This document shows positions 11,820 to 22,195 of a stretch of DNA of 64,000 nt, piece after piece (the first letter of the stretch is position 1; the number at the start of each line of letters is the position of its first letter). This stretch comes from Odiellus spinosus. Its lineage: Eukaryota > Arthropoda > Arachnida > Opiliones > Phalangiidae. The stretch lies in contig OY987238.1 in the NCBI GenBank assembly GCA_963920705.1, positions 12,952,183-13,016,182 of the forward strand, given 5' to 3'. The position numbers and the translations under genes are program-made. The notes under the pieces are model-generated. The model made no database searches and was not told where the DNA came from. It worked only from the letters and a program-made list of their open reading frames with translations.

Positions 11820-12499
11820 GTTATTCGGTTCACGAACCACATCTAAGTAACCAACCATTATCCATAAATTCCAACTTGGCTTCCAATATCATCATCTTTA
11901 ACGACCTTTAATGTTCCTAATAGTGGTCTGGTCGCTTTCTCGATTCCCGTTTATAATATCCGGTCGTAAAATTAAACTTAGTTTTTAAAGTTTCGGTGAT
12001 GATGACGTTAGTAGGCGTAATGTTCGAGGCACGTTGTCTCCACGAACGTTATTTACTGAGGGGAGGAATATTTTTAATGGAGTATTTATTTCAATCCATC
12101 AAACTTGGGCGGTAGCCCCCCCCCCCCCCCCCCGTCACCATCGTACTTACGGTGGTCCATTTAGTAAAAGAAGGGTAGGCTGTATATCAGTAACGTAAAG
12201 TTTTCTCTGATATATAGGCGGATGTATGTGGTTTTTGCGGTCGTCGTCCAGGGATGAGGTGAAGATGATAGCCATCGAAATGGGTCGTGAAAAGAGTTTC
12301 TGGCCTTCATCGAACCTTTCCGCCACCCTGTACTCTTATCTTTTACTCCAAGAACTAATTTTAGTAACCCAAGAATGAATGAAGATTGAATTTCAGTTTT
12401 ATTTTACTCTTTTAACTTCTCCCTAGAGATAAATCTTATAGCGACCTCTATCAACCCATTTGTAGAAATAAGATGAACAATTCTAAATACTATCCAGGT
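11668..12499. other. no gene; TC microsatellite and C run
   Basis: A (TC)n microsatellite spans 11783-11816, and a run of 18 C at 12116-12133. A minus-strand frame across the microsatellite gives an ERERER peptide, which is an artefact. No other feature was recognised. Confidence 0.45.
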
Positions 12500-12655
12500 C
12501 AACGTACTAGCCCAGCACTTAAAATTAACCAAAAAGTCATCACCCCTGTCAGGCTAGAGTGATTTGGACTCTTCCGCGATTTTTTGAGTCGGGAGAGAGG
12601 GACTGAATTTTGGCGGGCCGCGCTTGGATACTATCTTCCCTCCCAACTCAATGTA
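12500..12655 (-). mobile_element. family K element, internal fragment
   Basis: Carries AAAAGTCATCACCCCTGTC, GAGTGATTTGGACTCTTCC and GAGTCGGGAGAGAGGGA, internal blocks of family K that appear in reverse at 2110-2190. Both AACAACGCCCC ends are missing. Confidence 0.65.
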
Positions 12656-12863
12656 AACATTCTTGGGATTAACGAATTTGTTCTTGTTCTATATGATGCT
12701 TCTATGAACGACTTCTCTATTTCTTTCCGGTAGATGATCTATCGAAACGACGTCTGTGGTTATAAGATAAAAAGCCTTAAAATAAAGTCCTAGCTCCTAG
12801 ATCTTTGGGTCCTTAAAGGAAACAACCAAGCTCTTAACGAACTTGAATTATAATTACTCTTAA

Positions 12864-13009
12864 AGGCCTAAAATTTCTTCTGCCTGTAACCTGCCTGTTT
12901 CACTGGAAGTGGGCTCACCTTCTGAGCTTCCATTTTGGGTAGAAAGGCAAGAGAAAGCCTGGAGGATGAGTTTGTTTCCAGGGTGACAGGCAGAAGTAAT
13001 CTCAGGCCT
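12864..13009 (+). mobile_element. family I MITE, 146 bp, TTAA flanks
   Basis: Inverted ends AGGCCTAAAATTTCTTCTGC and ACTTCTGCCTGT (reverse), flanked on both sides by TTAA (12860-12863 and 13010-13013). The interior has CACTGGAAGTGGGCTCA and TGAGTTTGTTTCCAGGGTG. A second copy lies near 34.7 kb. TTAA duplications are used by piggyBac and Kolobok transposons; the assignment between them is open. Confidence 0.8.
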
Positions 13010-13013
13010 TTAA

Positions 13014-13600
13014 TTTATTAATTATATAATTATGTTGTTCTAAAATTCGATGAAATGAGATTTCTGTTCATTGGAAAATATCCTTTAAATTAGATTTCTG
13101 TCCGTTGTAAAGTTTCACTCGTTATTAGGTTGCATTCTCCCTTTGACCTTTTGAACTCTATAGTACTCTTTACAGATGTTTATTTTGATCGTATGGTCAA
13201 CGGTATATAGGTACTTTGGAGTAATTCCCTTCGGATATCAGTATATACACATGAACGTGGCCCGAGTTGTGCGGGGTCATCTACTTTTTTTTTTTGACTC
13301 TTTATATAGGTCCCTGGACCCCTTTTTGCTTTTATTGGTCATCCCTTCGGACTGGCGAGGGAGAGATTCAATTTCCCTCGACCCTTTAGGAAATGTCTAA
13401 GGTGTTAAAGGGAAACGTTTCGGGGGATAGTCGGGAGAGGATGGTGAAGACGAAGAGTCGATAAACGGCCCGGCATCTTCGGAGTTATCCAAAAAGAAAG
13501 GGGCAAGTTCATATAACAGGGTGTTTATAAATACCTGGAATAAAAATACCTGGAATATCAGGGAGTTTTAATGATGATATAAGAACAGGGAAACAATTAA
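13014..13600. other. no gene; family E right-end scrap
   Basis: Positions 13108-13143 read CACTCGTTATTAGGTTGC then ATTCTCCCTTTG, the right end of family E, with no left part. The frame at 13176-13400 has no recognisable domain. Confidence 0.4.
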
Positions 13601-14400
13601 ATAAGGCTGTAACTGATTTTTCATGAAGTCCAAATTAAAATTGAGTCATATTTTCGGGTTGATCGTTAAAAAACGATTCAAAATATATATAATATGTCAT
13701 AGAACAAAATTACAGTGACAGTAAAAATACCTATTTTATAATCATCATTCTCGAAATTTTAAGGTTAAAATTCCCCGTAATACTACGTCATCGCTATACA
13801 TGGTTGCCACAGACCTGGAAAACCTGGAAAAGTCAGGGAATTTCAAAATTGGTCTAAAAAGTCAGGGAATTTCAAAATTGGTCTAAAAAGTCAGGGAATT
13901 TTAAAATTGTCCAAAAGTCAGGGAAAAGTCAGGGAATTTTCATATTATCCAAATTAAAATTGTGGAATCGCTCTATGGATTCAGTTAGACAAGGGAGGCT
14001 TCCATAAATATGTGTAAAAATTTATTATATGGGATCAGATCCTTCAAAACATTTATGGAAAGTCCCTATTGAGAAAAGCACTTTTTTTATGAAAACTTTC
14101 TCACCGTATACGGTCTAACCGGACACCTATTTTTGGGGAGAGGTGATTCACACAAGGAAGAGCTCCCACGCTAATCTCTAGCAACCTTTACTAATTTAAA
14201 TCTTTAAATTGGTCAAGGAAAAATGGTGTAAATGGTCAGGAAAACCTGGAAAAGTCAGGGAATTTTGTTATGAAAAATCCGTGGCAACCCTGCTATAATC
14301 ACGTGATTTCGCTACTGTAGAGCCTATAGTTGATTCTCGCGCGTTCTGCCACCAGTGATAAGGCGGCGGTCTTTTCTGTAAAGGTACTTAATCCAATACT
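13601..14400 (-). mobile_element. family D element interrupted by F
   Basis: The proximal part is 13601-13798 (AAGGCTGTAACTG, CGGGTTGATCGTTAAAAAAC, TACTACGTCATCGCTATA). The distal part begins at 14293 (ATAATCACGTGATTTCGC, GTGATAAGG, AAAGGTACTTAATCC). The two halves join exactly as in other D copies once the F element is removed. Confidence 0.8.
13799..14292. mobile_element. family F element with GTCAGGGAA repeats
   Basis: Inverted ends CATGGTTGCCACAGA and TCCGTGGCAACCCTG, flanked by CTATA at 13794-13798 and 14293-14297 (5 bp, or 6 if the edge base is shared). The interior repeats AAAAAGTCAGGGAATTT three to four times and ends with GGTCAGGAAAACCTGG-type words. It is a non-autonomous DNA element carrying a short minisatellite. 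Confidence 0.8.
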
Positions 14401-14679
14401 TAACTCCAAAATCTAGGAAATTGGCCCCCAAATAGTATTGTATAATAAAAAGGGAAACACCTTGTATATCTATGAAATCGAAAATTTATTTTCAAGGCTT
14501 CAGAAATCACGCACGTGAGACGCTTGGGGTCGGGACTCGAGAGAATATTTTCAGTTCTTTTTCATTATTTTCAGGGGACACAAACTCTGGTCCCTCTGGA
14601 GCGAAAGAAGCACGTACATGCGTGATGCGTAGCCTCTTGCTCCGATAAACCTTCACCTTTTCAGTGGGTATTTCACTAA

Positions 14680-14884
14680 CAGGCTGGTTCAGATCAAAAA
14701 ACTCAATAGCTTCTTTGGAAAGATAAAATAGACATTGAGCTCGTGTTAAAACTAATTCATTTTCTTCAAAACTCTGAGTGATCGAGCTTGAAGAAAATAA
14801 ATTGGATTAACAAGCGCCAGATGCAAATGGCAATTTTAGCCCTCCGCTGAAGCTATTGAATTTTTCTTGATCTGAACCACCCTG
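14680..14884. mobile_element. family O foldback element
   Basis: Ends CAGGCTGGTTCAGATCAA and TTGATCTGAACCACCCTG are inverted repeats, followed inward by a second inverted block (AATAGCTTC / GAAGCTATT). About 205 bp and single copy here. I could not find a convincing TSD. Confidence 0.6.
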
Positions 14885-15235
14885 TTTCCACTTCTTCTTA
14901 TTTTCCTCCGTAGTTAGAAATATACTGTAAATATATTTTGTATCGCGCACTGGTACCTTATTTTAGATTTCCACTCCACAAAAAAAGTTCCTTTTGAACT
15001 CGATCAAATAAACCAAATGAAATAACCGAAATTCAACAAAATTGGGTCAAAATTTAAAATGACTTAAATTTAATTTCGCATTTTTGATCAATTTTGTTTG
15101 AATTTTCCAATTTGGAATATGTTTGACCAAATTAGATGATTTTTCCTGATTGGATAAGCCGATTTCTTTCTTTATTCAATGGAAGCATATTGAAATGATA
15201 AGTAAAACATACGTCACGCGTATATAAGAACAGCC
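14885..15235. mobile_element. family P-like right half
   Basis: From about 14960 the sequence contains AACCAAATGAAATAA, TTTTCCAATTTGG and CATATTGAAATGATAAGT followed by ACGTCACGCGT, matching the right half of the palindrome at 2309-2640. The left arm is absent or strongly diverged. Confidence 0.45.
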
Positions 15236-15752
15236 CCGAACCTTTGCAGATAGTATTAACAGGGTGACCATTTTTCCTATATATATATTTTTTTTTCCTA
15301 TATTTTCACCTCCTTCCTATTTTCTCCTATAATTTAATGTCAATTCCTATAATCTCCAATATTTCTACTCAAAATCTCTAGTTAAGGGTAAAGTTCTAAA
15401 TCATACTGTCAGCTGTGGCTGTATAAGATTATTTTAGCTTAACTGCACATTTTCCAGTTAAAATAGTCTGTAAAATTCCATACTATTTAAGCAATTGCAT
15501 CATATTAATACCGTGTTTAAACCGGTGGCGAGAGTTGTGACGTGATAATAAACACGCTTCCTACTTTTAATTAATTATTTTCCTATTTTATCATATATTT
15601 TCCACTTATTTCTTCCTATTTTATCCTATATTTTCCTATATTTCGCAAAGAAATTTCCTATATAGGATTTTCAAATTTTCAGTGGTCACCCTGTATGAAG
15701 CTACGGGGCGTTGTTTACTTTAATGGAATAAAATGAAAAACTTTTGATATAG
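15236..15752. mobile_element. family K remnant split by element L
   Basis: The left piece ends TTTGCAGATAGTATTAA at 15259. The right piece from 15694 reads TATGAAGCTACGGGGCGTTG then TTTACTTTAATGGAATAAA, the terminal part of family K. Between them sits element L. Confidence 0.7.
15260..15693. mobile_element. element L, CAGGGTGACCA ends
   Basis: 434 bp with 11-bp inverted ends CAGGGTGACCA...TGGTCACCCTG. Other K copies show the uninterrupted target GTATTAAGCTACGG. Here TATTAA precedes the element and TATGAA follows it, a 6-bp duplication with one change. The interior is rich in TTTCCTATATTTTCCTAT. No transposase frame. Confidence 0.75.
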
Positions 15753-16191
15753 TATTTAATATATTGTGTATCAAAGCGCGTTGCCTTTTGGCAATTGTGC
15801 AAACTGTTTTTGTAGACAAGGAAGGGTGTATAGGTTCATATCCTGACTTATTTGTTCATGGAAATCGGAGGGTGTCGCTGTATATCGGGTGCTCTTATTT
15901 TCGACGCGGGTGGCAGGGATTTTCAAGAAGGATCTTCTTATCTCATTCTTGTATTATATTTCACCTTTATTTGACAGCGTATACGAAGCTAAGGTACAAC
16001 TTATATCTAAGATTGGTTTAAGCATAGATTTAAAGGAAACCAAACTTTGACCATATAGTGATAAATGCTGGTGAAATATATTTCTGTTTATCCACCAACG
16101 AAAGCCGAATATTATGAAAGGATAGTGGTGTAAAGGGAAAGTGAATTATTTTATTATATTGGGTTTTTTTATACCTGGTTCCATTGGGCTT
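15753..16191. other. no gene recognised
   Basis: An 85-codon frame starting at 15764 has no recognisable domain and no visible splice or promoter context. Nothing else was seen. Confidence 0.35.
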
Positions 16192-16760
16192 CGTCTAAAA
16201 TCTAAAAATAGAACAGATTTTGAATTTATTTTCGGAATTACCATGAACAGAAGCCGATGAAACCCTCCTTTGAAGTCTACTACTCTAATGTTCCATATAG
16301 CGCACCTCTCTGTATGGGTAAAATTCCCAATTTTAAGAGATCGGAGGGGATCTACTTCATACCCCCTGTCTACGGAAAATTGGAAATTCTCTCTCTCCAC
16401 AAACGACGACGTTTTTTGACGAACACCAAGGCTGCTAGAGATATTCGCTCGACGAACTCCCGCTCCGAAGATATCTACCCGTTAGGAGGCCTACGAATCG
16501 CCCTTTTTGAAACTAACCCATACAGAGAGGGGTAGACAAGACCCGGGAGTAATAGACTTCAAAGGAGGGTTTCATCGGCTGCTGTCATGAATTGTAATAA
16601 TTTCGGTGTTTAGTAAAATTTCCAGCCAATCATATTATTTCAGCCTTTGCAAGCATTGTTGAATGCTGAAATAATATGATTGGCCAGAATTTAGAAATTA
16701 ATTTAAACAACAAAAATCTGTTCTATTTTTAGCTCCAAATTCCTTTTAAATAACCCAGAC
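16192..16760. mobile_element. family J palindrome interrupted by B
   Basis: The left arm has AAAATAGAACAGATTTTGAA and ATTTTCGGAATTACCATG; the right arm has AAAATCTGTTCTATTTTTAG then CTCCAAATTCC. Its centre is a perfect 20-base inverted repeat (16625-16644 with 16665-16684, GCCAATCATATTATTTCAGC) around a 20-base loop. A family B copy is inserted in the left half. Confidence 0.7.
16248..16584 (+). mobile_element. family B MITE nested in J
   Basis: 337 bp with CAGAAGCCGATG...CATCGGCTGCTG ends. The flanks are CCATGAA (16241-16247) and TCATGAA (16585-16591), a 7-bp duplication with one mismatch. Open frames across it on both strands are palindrome translations. Confidence 0.9.
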
Positions 16761-17152
16761 TCAACAAAATTAGAACAAAATTTTAAAAATTTCCAATTTC
16801 GACCATTCACGTTTTCTTTGTGCATTCCTTTTTTTAGCGCCTTTTCTGTTCTGGTCGTAAAGCTTCGTTTAATATTCAGATTCGCTTCTTGTTGGAACAT
16901 ATAGACCCATAAATCTATCTCGCTCTCCACGCGCGTGCCAACAAAAAGCTCTTTTCCATCTTGGAGTGCTTGATGTATGGTCTTATAGTGTCTTAAGGAA
17001 AATCCGCCGTCCGAAAAGGGCGTCACTAGTTTTATATCACGGCATTGACGTTTCGGACAAGCGCGGCTGCAGCTCGTCCTCTCAAGGACATCCTCTTCCC
17101 ATCCCCAACCTCTTTTTTTGTATGATCTCCAAGACACATCCGTTGCGACCAT
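16703..17152 (-). CDS. orphan ORF, 149 codons, function unknown
   Basis: Apart from the TIKI exon this is the longest open frame in the window. I do not recognise the product. The first 120 or so residues are mixed and globular-looking, with a cysteine cluster (CSRACPKRQCRD) and a charged stretch (QDGKELFVGTRVESEIDLW). The last 30 residues are read from the right arm of the family J element, so the natural 3' end, if any, lies elsewhere. No splice sites or family match were identified. It could be an exon, a relic of a mobile element, or chance. Confidence 0.25.
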   Translation of the reverse strand: MVATDVSWRSYKKRGWGWEEDVLERTSCSRACPKRQCRDIKLVTPFSDGGFSLRHYKTIHQALQDGKELFVGTRVESEIDLWVYMFQQEANLNIKRSFTTRTEKALKKGMHKENVNGRNWKFLKFCSNFVESGLFKRNLELKIEQIFVV

Positions 17153-17194
17153 AATGTTATGGATCGTAAAAGATTCGACCAGTCTATTTTGGGC

Positions 17195-17505
17195 ATTTTT
17201 CTCGATTTTTCAATCAGTGGCGAGGCATCTTTTTCGAGTGGCGAGGCAAGATTTTATTATCTTAAAGTAATCTAGGGGATGTCTTCTTTCTTGTGGTGCA
17301 ATCGGTTTATGTCTAGGAGATCGTAGAGAAAAGTTACGGCCATTTTAAGATAGGGGTCCATTTTTGGAATGTGGCTCGATTTTTTTTCAATCAGTGGCGA
17401 GGCAATATTTTATTATCTTAAAATAATCTTGAATGTCTTCTTTCTTGTGATGCAATCGGTTTATGCCTAGGAGATCGTAGAGAAAAGTTACGGTCATTTT
17501 TAGCT
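17195..17505. repeat. two-copy tandem duplication, about 173 bp
   Basis: Two copies share TTCAATCAGTGGCGAGGCA, GATTTTATTATCTTAAA, GATGCAATCGGTTTATG and AGGAGATCGTAGAGAAAAG in the same order, starting near 17208 and near 17385. The first copy has an extra internal GTGGCGAGGCA. No open frame spans either copy. Confidence 0.8.
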
Positions 17506-17935
17506 TGTAGTATTCGGGTGTTCGTTGGTGTATTGCCATTTATTGGCGCCTTGTTCCTCTTTTTATTTTGGTGCCAGATAAAACCCTCCCATCCTCCTTC
17601 GCTCCATTTCCCGGTGTCGTTCTCTTTGGGACCACCGGCACTTCGAGCCTCAGTCGCGTTTTGTTGCTGTCAAATTATTCCCCCAAATTAACGACGTGTT
17701 TGGACCCCTCGGGTCAGGAATGTTGCGTACGAGACTAGTATACGCTACAATCAGTCGGGGTCAAGAAATTTATAGGTCGAACTAGTTTTGGGGTTTATTT
17801 TTCCAACTTTTACAAAATCATCTTGTAGGGATGGGTGGAGAGTTATATTTTTTTGATTATCGAAGCGAGTATCGAATACTCAAACCTTGTATTAACGAAT
17901 ACCACTATCGGCCCATCGAAAATTCAAAATGTATA
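17506..17935. other. no gene recognised
   Basis: Somewhat GC-richer than its surroundings up to 17760, but no open frame, tRNA-like fold or repeat match was recognised. Confidence 0.35.
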
Positions 17936-18493
17936 CCCCTAGAGCTCGGAATTCGTATAATTTTTATTAATTGAATAAAATTTACTAAATTCTGACGTAT
18001 ATTATCCGTTTGATTAAAACATAGACTATTTTTCGTTCGAGTTAACTTATTCGAAGATAAAGTAAAAAAAACATAATCCATATCCATTTTTATCCAAAAA
18101 TGGCCGCCTTATCTTAGAATATTATCCGCGTTATACGCGAGGAGAAAAAATTCAAAATTTATTTTCGTGAAAAATAACGAATAAAAAGATGATTTAAAAT
18201 CTTATCGTTTTATTTCTATTCTTCGAATTAAAAGTCAATTTAAAATTTTTTTCTTATATTTTAGACTAATTCTGGAAACGCGAATGTTTCTTATCCATCG
18301 TTGTACGTTTGAATACGAGTAATTTGTAGATAGATAAAGCGGCGAAGGCTTATCTTCGGGTAAACCTTATACGTTTAACAATTATACGAACATACGAATT
18401 TCATTGTTTTAGTTACAAACAATTTATCCGAAAATAAAATAACTGAAAATATACGAATAACAGAAGGTAATGGATACCCGATTCCGAGCTCTA
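17936..18493 (+). mobile_element. family G element, complete copy
   Basis: Ends TAGAGCTCGGAATTCG (from 17940) and CGATTCCGAGCTCTA are inverted. The 10-bp word AAAATGTATA occurs immediately outside at 17926-17935 and 18494-18503, with four extra C at the left edge. A 9-10 bp duplication suggests Mutator-type integration. It has no transposase frame; three partial copies are at 5.0, 11.1 and 58.6 kb. Confidence 0.85.
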
Positions 18494-18706
18494 AAAATGT
18501 ATAATGTTATCAATATTTCCCGTCCAAACATTTGAAAATAGGTTTAGAGAAATGACATCTATATGTTGTTGTTATTTTCATTTGAAAACAAAGAGCCGGT
18601 CTCGTTTGTTTTGGGAAAACGAGCGTAAATCTCTTTGTATTTCTATTTTTAAAAAGCTTTTGAATTTTTGATGATTGCTTTTAATACTAAATTAGGTCTC
18701 TAAAAG

Positions 18707-18997
18707 CAAGGAGGATCAGAGAAGGAGAGGAAATGTGGGGCTGCGTTGAGTTAGAGAGAGAAGAGCCAACCTCCCACTCGGGTGGAAAGGGGGATAGGAA
18801 ATTCTCGAGGTAAACTGTTGTCACGTGGTCGCTAGCTAGCGCGTCTCATAAAGGATTCGTTTTACCCACGCGACAACAATTTACCACGAAGCATCTCTAC
18901 CCCCGTCTGTCCCCCGTTCTCCCAGAGTGGGAGTTTAGGCCGACGCAGTAGGAACCGCGCCGTCCCCACATTTCCTCTCCTTCTCTGATCCTCCTTG
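18707..18997 (+). mobile_element. family C MITE, intact, 7-bp TSD
   Basis: 291 bp and nearly identical to the copy at 5757-6037 apart from a 10-base addition near CCCCGTCTGTCC. Flanks CTAAAAG at 18700-18706 and 18998-19004 match perfectly, while the next base does not, so the duplication is 7 bp. Confidence 0.93.
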
Positions 18998-19033
18998 CTA
19001 AAAGGAAGCATTTTCTTATTAAAATCGGCATAG

Positions 19034-19354
19034 AATATAATTTCGAAAATGGCGATTATAAAATATGTATGTTTTACTGTCACTGTAATTTTGTTCGGTA
19101 TCGTCCCAATTGATTGACTTTTAAGTGATCGAAACCAGTTTTTTGGATTAAATGATCGAAATATTTAGGTTAGGTTAGGTTAGGTTAGGTTAGTTTTTTA
19201 ACTCAATCGATCATATGAAATTCGATCATTTCGACCCAAATCATTTTGTTCTATGACATATGTATATATATTTCGAATCGTTTTTTAACGATCAACCCGA
19301 AAATATGACTCAATTTCTATTTGGAGTTCTTTAAAACACCATGACAGCCTCACT
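19034..19354 (+). mobile_element. family D right half interrupted by Q
   Basis: GAAAATGGCGATTATAAAA leads to ACTGTCACTGTAATTTTG, is broken by element Q, and resumes with TTCTATGACATATGTATA, TTTAACGATCAACCCG and the end GACAGCCTCACT plus TTAA. The left half is missing. Confidence 0.8.
19097..19242 (-). mobile_element. element Q carrying (TTAGG)n, 9-bp TSD
   Basis: 146 bp inserted in family D, with ATTTTGTTC repeated at 19088-19096 and 19243-19251. It contains GATCGAAA, ATGATCGAA, TCGATCATATG and TTCGATCATTTCGACCC, and in the middle about six units of TTAGG at 19165-19193. A second locus with the same GATCGA words and TTAGG array is at 48.75-48.95 kb. No clear terminal inverted repeat and no coding capacity. 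Confidence 0.75.
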
Positions 19355-19671
19355 TTAATTAGTTTAATAATTATTATGTACATTTGTTTGTTCTTGAACA
19401 CAAGTACGATATATACGTGACCTTCTTTTCTTGAAAAGTTGATTAGTTTTTCGAGCACGACCTTCTTCGAGGTATTGTTCAAACTGAAATTTACTCGATT
19501 ATTTTTCGAAAGCGGACCTATAAGAGCTGTTTTGTATTCTAGAATCGAACTCGAAAACTTGACCCTTTTTTCATCTTACCTCTTTTTATTTCTTTCCGTG
19601 TCTTTCTGCTTTAAATTGCTGCCAATAAGATGGAACCTTTTTTTTTATAGAGAAATTATTCTTTAAGGAAA

Positions 19672-19719
<48 letters not shown>

Positions 19720-19890
19720 CATTATTTCGCTTTTTGAAGGGATGGTAGGATGAAGATGGTGAAGGTTCTAAGCCTAAAGTTTAAGTCTTTTTAAAGGATC
19801 AAAGGTAGAGTGTCGTGCGTATTGTGCTCGGAGTTTCTATACCCTTTTTTAATTGGATAAGATCTATCGAATTATAATCAAATATTATCC
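19355..19890. other. no gene; 44-base T run
   Basis: A T run spans 19676-19719. The frame at 19439-19666 is F/L-rich and unremarkable. Positions 19845-19890 echo family G words (AATTGGATAAGATCTA, AATATTATCCGTTT). Confidence 0.4.
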
Positions 19891-20705
19891 GTTTCTCCTA
19901 TATTTTAGGGTTATTTCTCCTATTTTCCTAAAATATGGGGGTTATTTTTCCTATTTTCCTAAATTTTAGGATTATTTCTCCTACTTTCCTAAAATTTTAC
20001 GATTATTTTTCCTAATTTCCTAAGATATTAGGATTATTTTTCCTATATTTTCCTATACATTTAGGGTCATTTCTCCTAAATTTTCCTATGCATTTAGGGT
20101 CATTTCTCCAATATTTTTCTATAATTTTGTGTTATTTCTCTTATATTTTCCGTTAACTTTAGGGTTATTTCTCCTATATATCCCATAATTTTAAATAGGA
20201 TTATTTCTCATATATTTCCTATAATTTTAAATAGAGTTATTGCACCAATATTTTCATATAATTTCGGTATTACTTCGTATATATTTTCTATAAATTCAGT
20301 ATTATGTCTCCTATAAGTCCTATAATTTCAGTATTATTTCTCCTATATTTTCCTATAATTTCAGTATTATTTCTCCTATATTTTCCTATAATTTCAGTAT
20401 TATTTCTCCTATATCTTCCTATAATTTAGTATTATTTCTCCTATATTTCCTATAAATTTAGTATTATTTCTCCTATATTTCCCTTAAATTTAGTATTATT
20501 TCTCCTATATTTCCCTTAAATTTAGTATTATTTCTCCTATATTTCCTATAAATTTAGTATTATTTCTCCTATATTTCCTATAAATTTAGTATTATTTCTC
20601 CTATATTTCCTATAAATTTAGTATTATTTCTCCTACATTTCCAATAAATTTAGTATTATTTCTCCTATATTTCCTATAAATTTAGTATTATTTTCCTATA
20701 ATTCG
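19891..20705. repeat. 31-bp tandem array TTTCTCCTATA type
   Basis: About 26 units around TTTAGTATTATTTCTCCTAT then ATTTCCTATAAA. The left part is diverged (TTAGGGTTATTT variants, units of slightly different length). The right third is nearly homogeneous at 31 bp, as expected if the array is growing at that end. It shares vocabulary with element L. Confidence 0.9.
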
Positions 20706-21662
20706 CCTCAGAATTTTGTATTTTTACTATAGATCATTTAAAATAGTTCCGTGTACGACTAGTTATACTCTTTTTTTCAACACAAATTAAACTCGTTGAA
20801 ATTAGTAATGAATAGTTAGTAGAAAGTTTCATTATTAAATTATTAAATTTCAAACTATATAATATAGTATTCCTTTAAGATAAAAGTTGAAAAGGCGTTG
20901 AGAGGCTATCGAGTTCAATAAAGAGGGGAGATTCTCGGCTCGCTTTTAGAAGAAAAAGGGGTGTTGGATTACGTCGAGATTGATTTATTTAGCATATTAT
21001 TTGCTTATCAGACTGCCAGCCCGAGGGCTCGTAGCTCGCTTACGTAACTTGCTCGCTCTCCTTTCTAGTAAAAAGCTACAATTTTTTTTTTGTTTTGTTT
21101 GAAGGGTACGCTTTAAGAAGAGTATAGGCTTGGCGTGAGCTTGCAGCATCTTTGGCTGCCGACGAACAACGTGTTTCTTATCAAAACCCGATGGCGCTCT
21201 CCGCCAAATTTCTCACTCTGATATCCGCGCTTGAAAAGCAAAATGAAAGATACGTTTTCATTAGATTTCTAAAATTAGTTTGGGCAAATTCAGACCAATA
21301 GAATAACGATGTGATAGATGGGTAGCGATTCGATCAATGTTTAGTAATATATCCGTTAAGCCTTGGTTTCATAAAGTGTTTGGCTTAAAATTAAAATATT
21401 TTTTGTTTTTTCGGTCAAATGAAAACCAAGCTTATACCGACCCGCATCCGTGAGCAATCGGGGTGTCGAGTGGGGAGAAAAATATCGCGGGAAATGAAAT
21501 TTCTCTCAGTGGGGAGAATAAGAATTTATGTCCCGCCCCCAGGGTGTGCAGGTTCTAATACCAAATAATTTAATGATTTTTTTCCCCCCAAAATTATTTG
21601 TTCAAGCACGCGAATGGCTGAGATTGATGCTCTTAAGAATATATTTCATTTACTCTTGCTAT
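20706..21662. other. no gene recognised
   Basis: Contains GC-richer patches (about 20920-21060 and 21420-21550), but I find no open frame with recognisable content, no RNA gene and no dispersed repeat. Confidence 0.35.
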
Positions 21663-21669
21663 AACGTCT

Positions 21670-21990
21670 GTGCCAGAGTTTTTTAACGTTACAATTGAAC
21701 AGGGATTAAAAAAATTGCCTTTTGCTTATGGTTTTACTAGTGAAAACGCGTCTTGTGGCATTTCAGAAGCGCTTGATGGGAAATATATTGGAACTGAGCG
21801 AACTTTAATACTTCTTATATTGTTTTTCAAGCGAAATTCCGGGTGCAAACAATTCTTTGCCATAAGGATAGGCGATGTATTGCAAACAATATTCTAGCTT
21901 GGCGTGCGTATAACCATGAAGCCCCATATAGCTTCTTAGTCTTGTATGTAGGGATATGTATGTCTTAGAGCCTTCTTTTACAAGCTCCAT
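21670..21990. other. overlapping orphan frames, both strands
   Basis: The plus strand is open at 21670-21897 (75 codons) and the minus strand at 21805-21990 (61 codons). The minus frame (MELVKEGSKTYISLHTRLRS..) has a mixed, coding-like composition but ends at a stop, with no continuation that I can justify across it. I recognise neither. A relic of a gene or transposon is possible. Confidence 0.2.
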
Positions 21991-22195
21991 TTTCCATTAA
22001 GGTGGGGTTGTCGGGGGGTTAGAAAGCCCCCAATATAAATGTTTTGAGAAGCATATCGTTTCTATGCTAATGCGAAAAACTTCAGAAATTTATGACAACG
22101 CATTCAATATGTTTACAGTAAGTTTAAATTAAGAGAGGTTATAGGTCATTTCATAAATTTCATTTCATGACGAAGTATTTTGTTACTTAACTTAA

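Noticed and set aside
11610..11858. Minus-strand frame with an ERERER tract
   Set aside because: The tract is a TC microsatellite and the rest is family G sequence.
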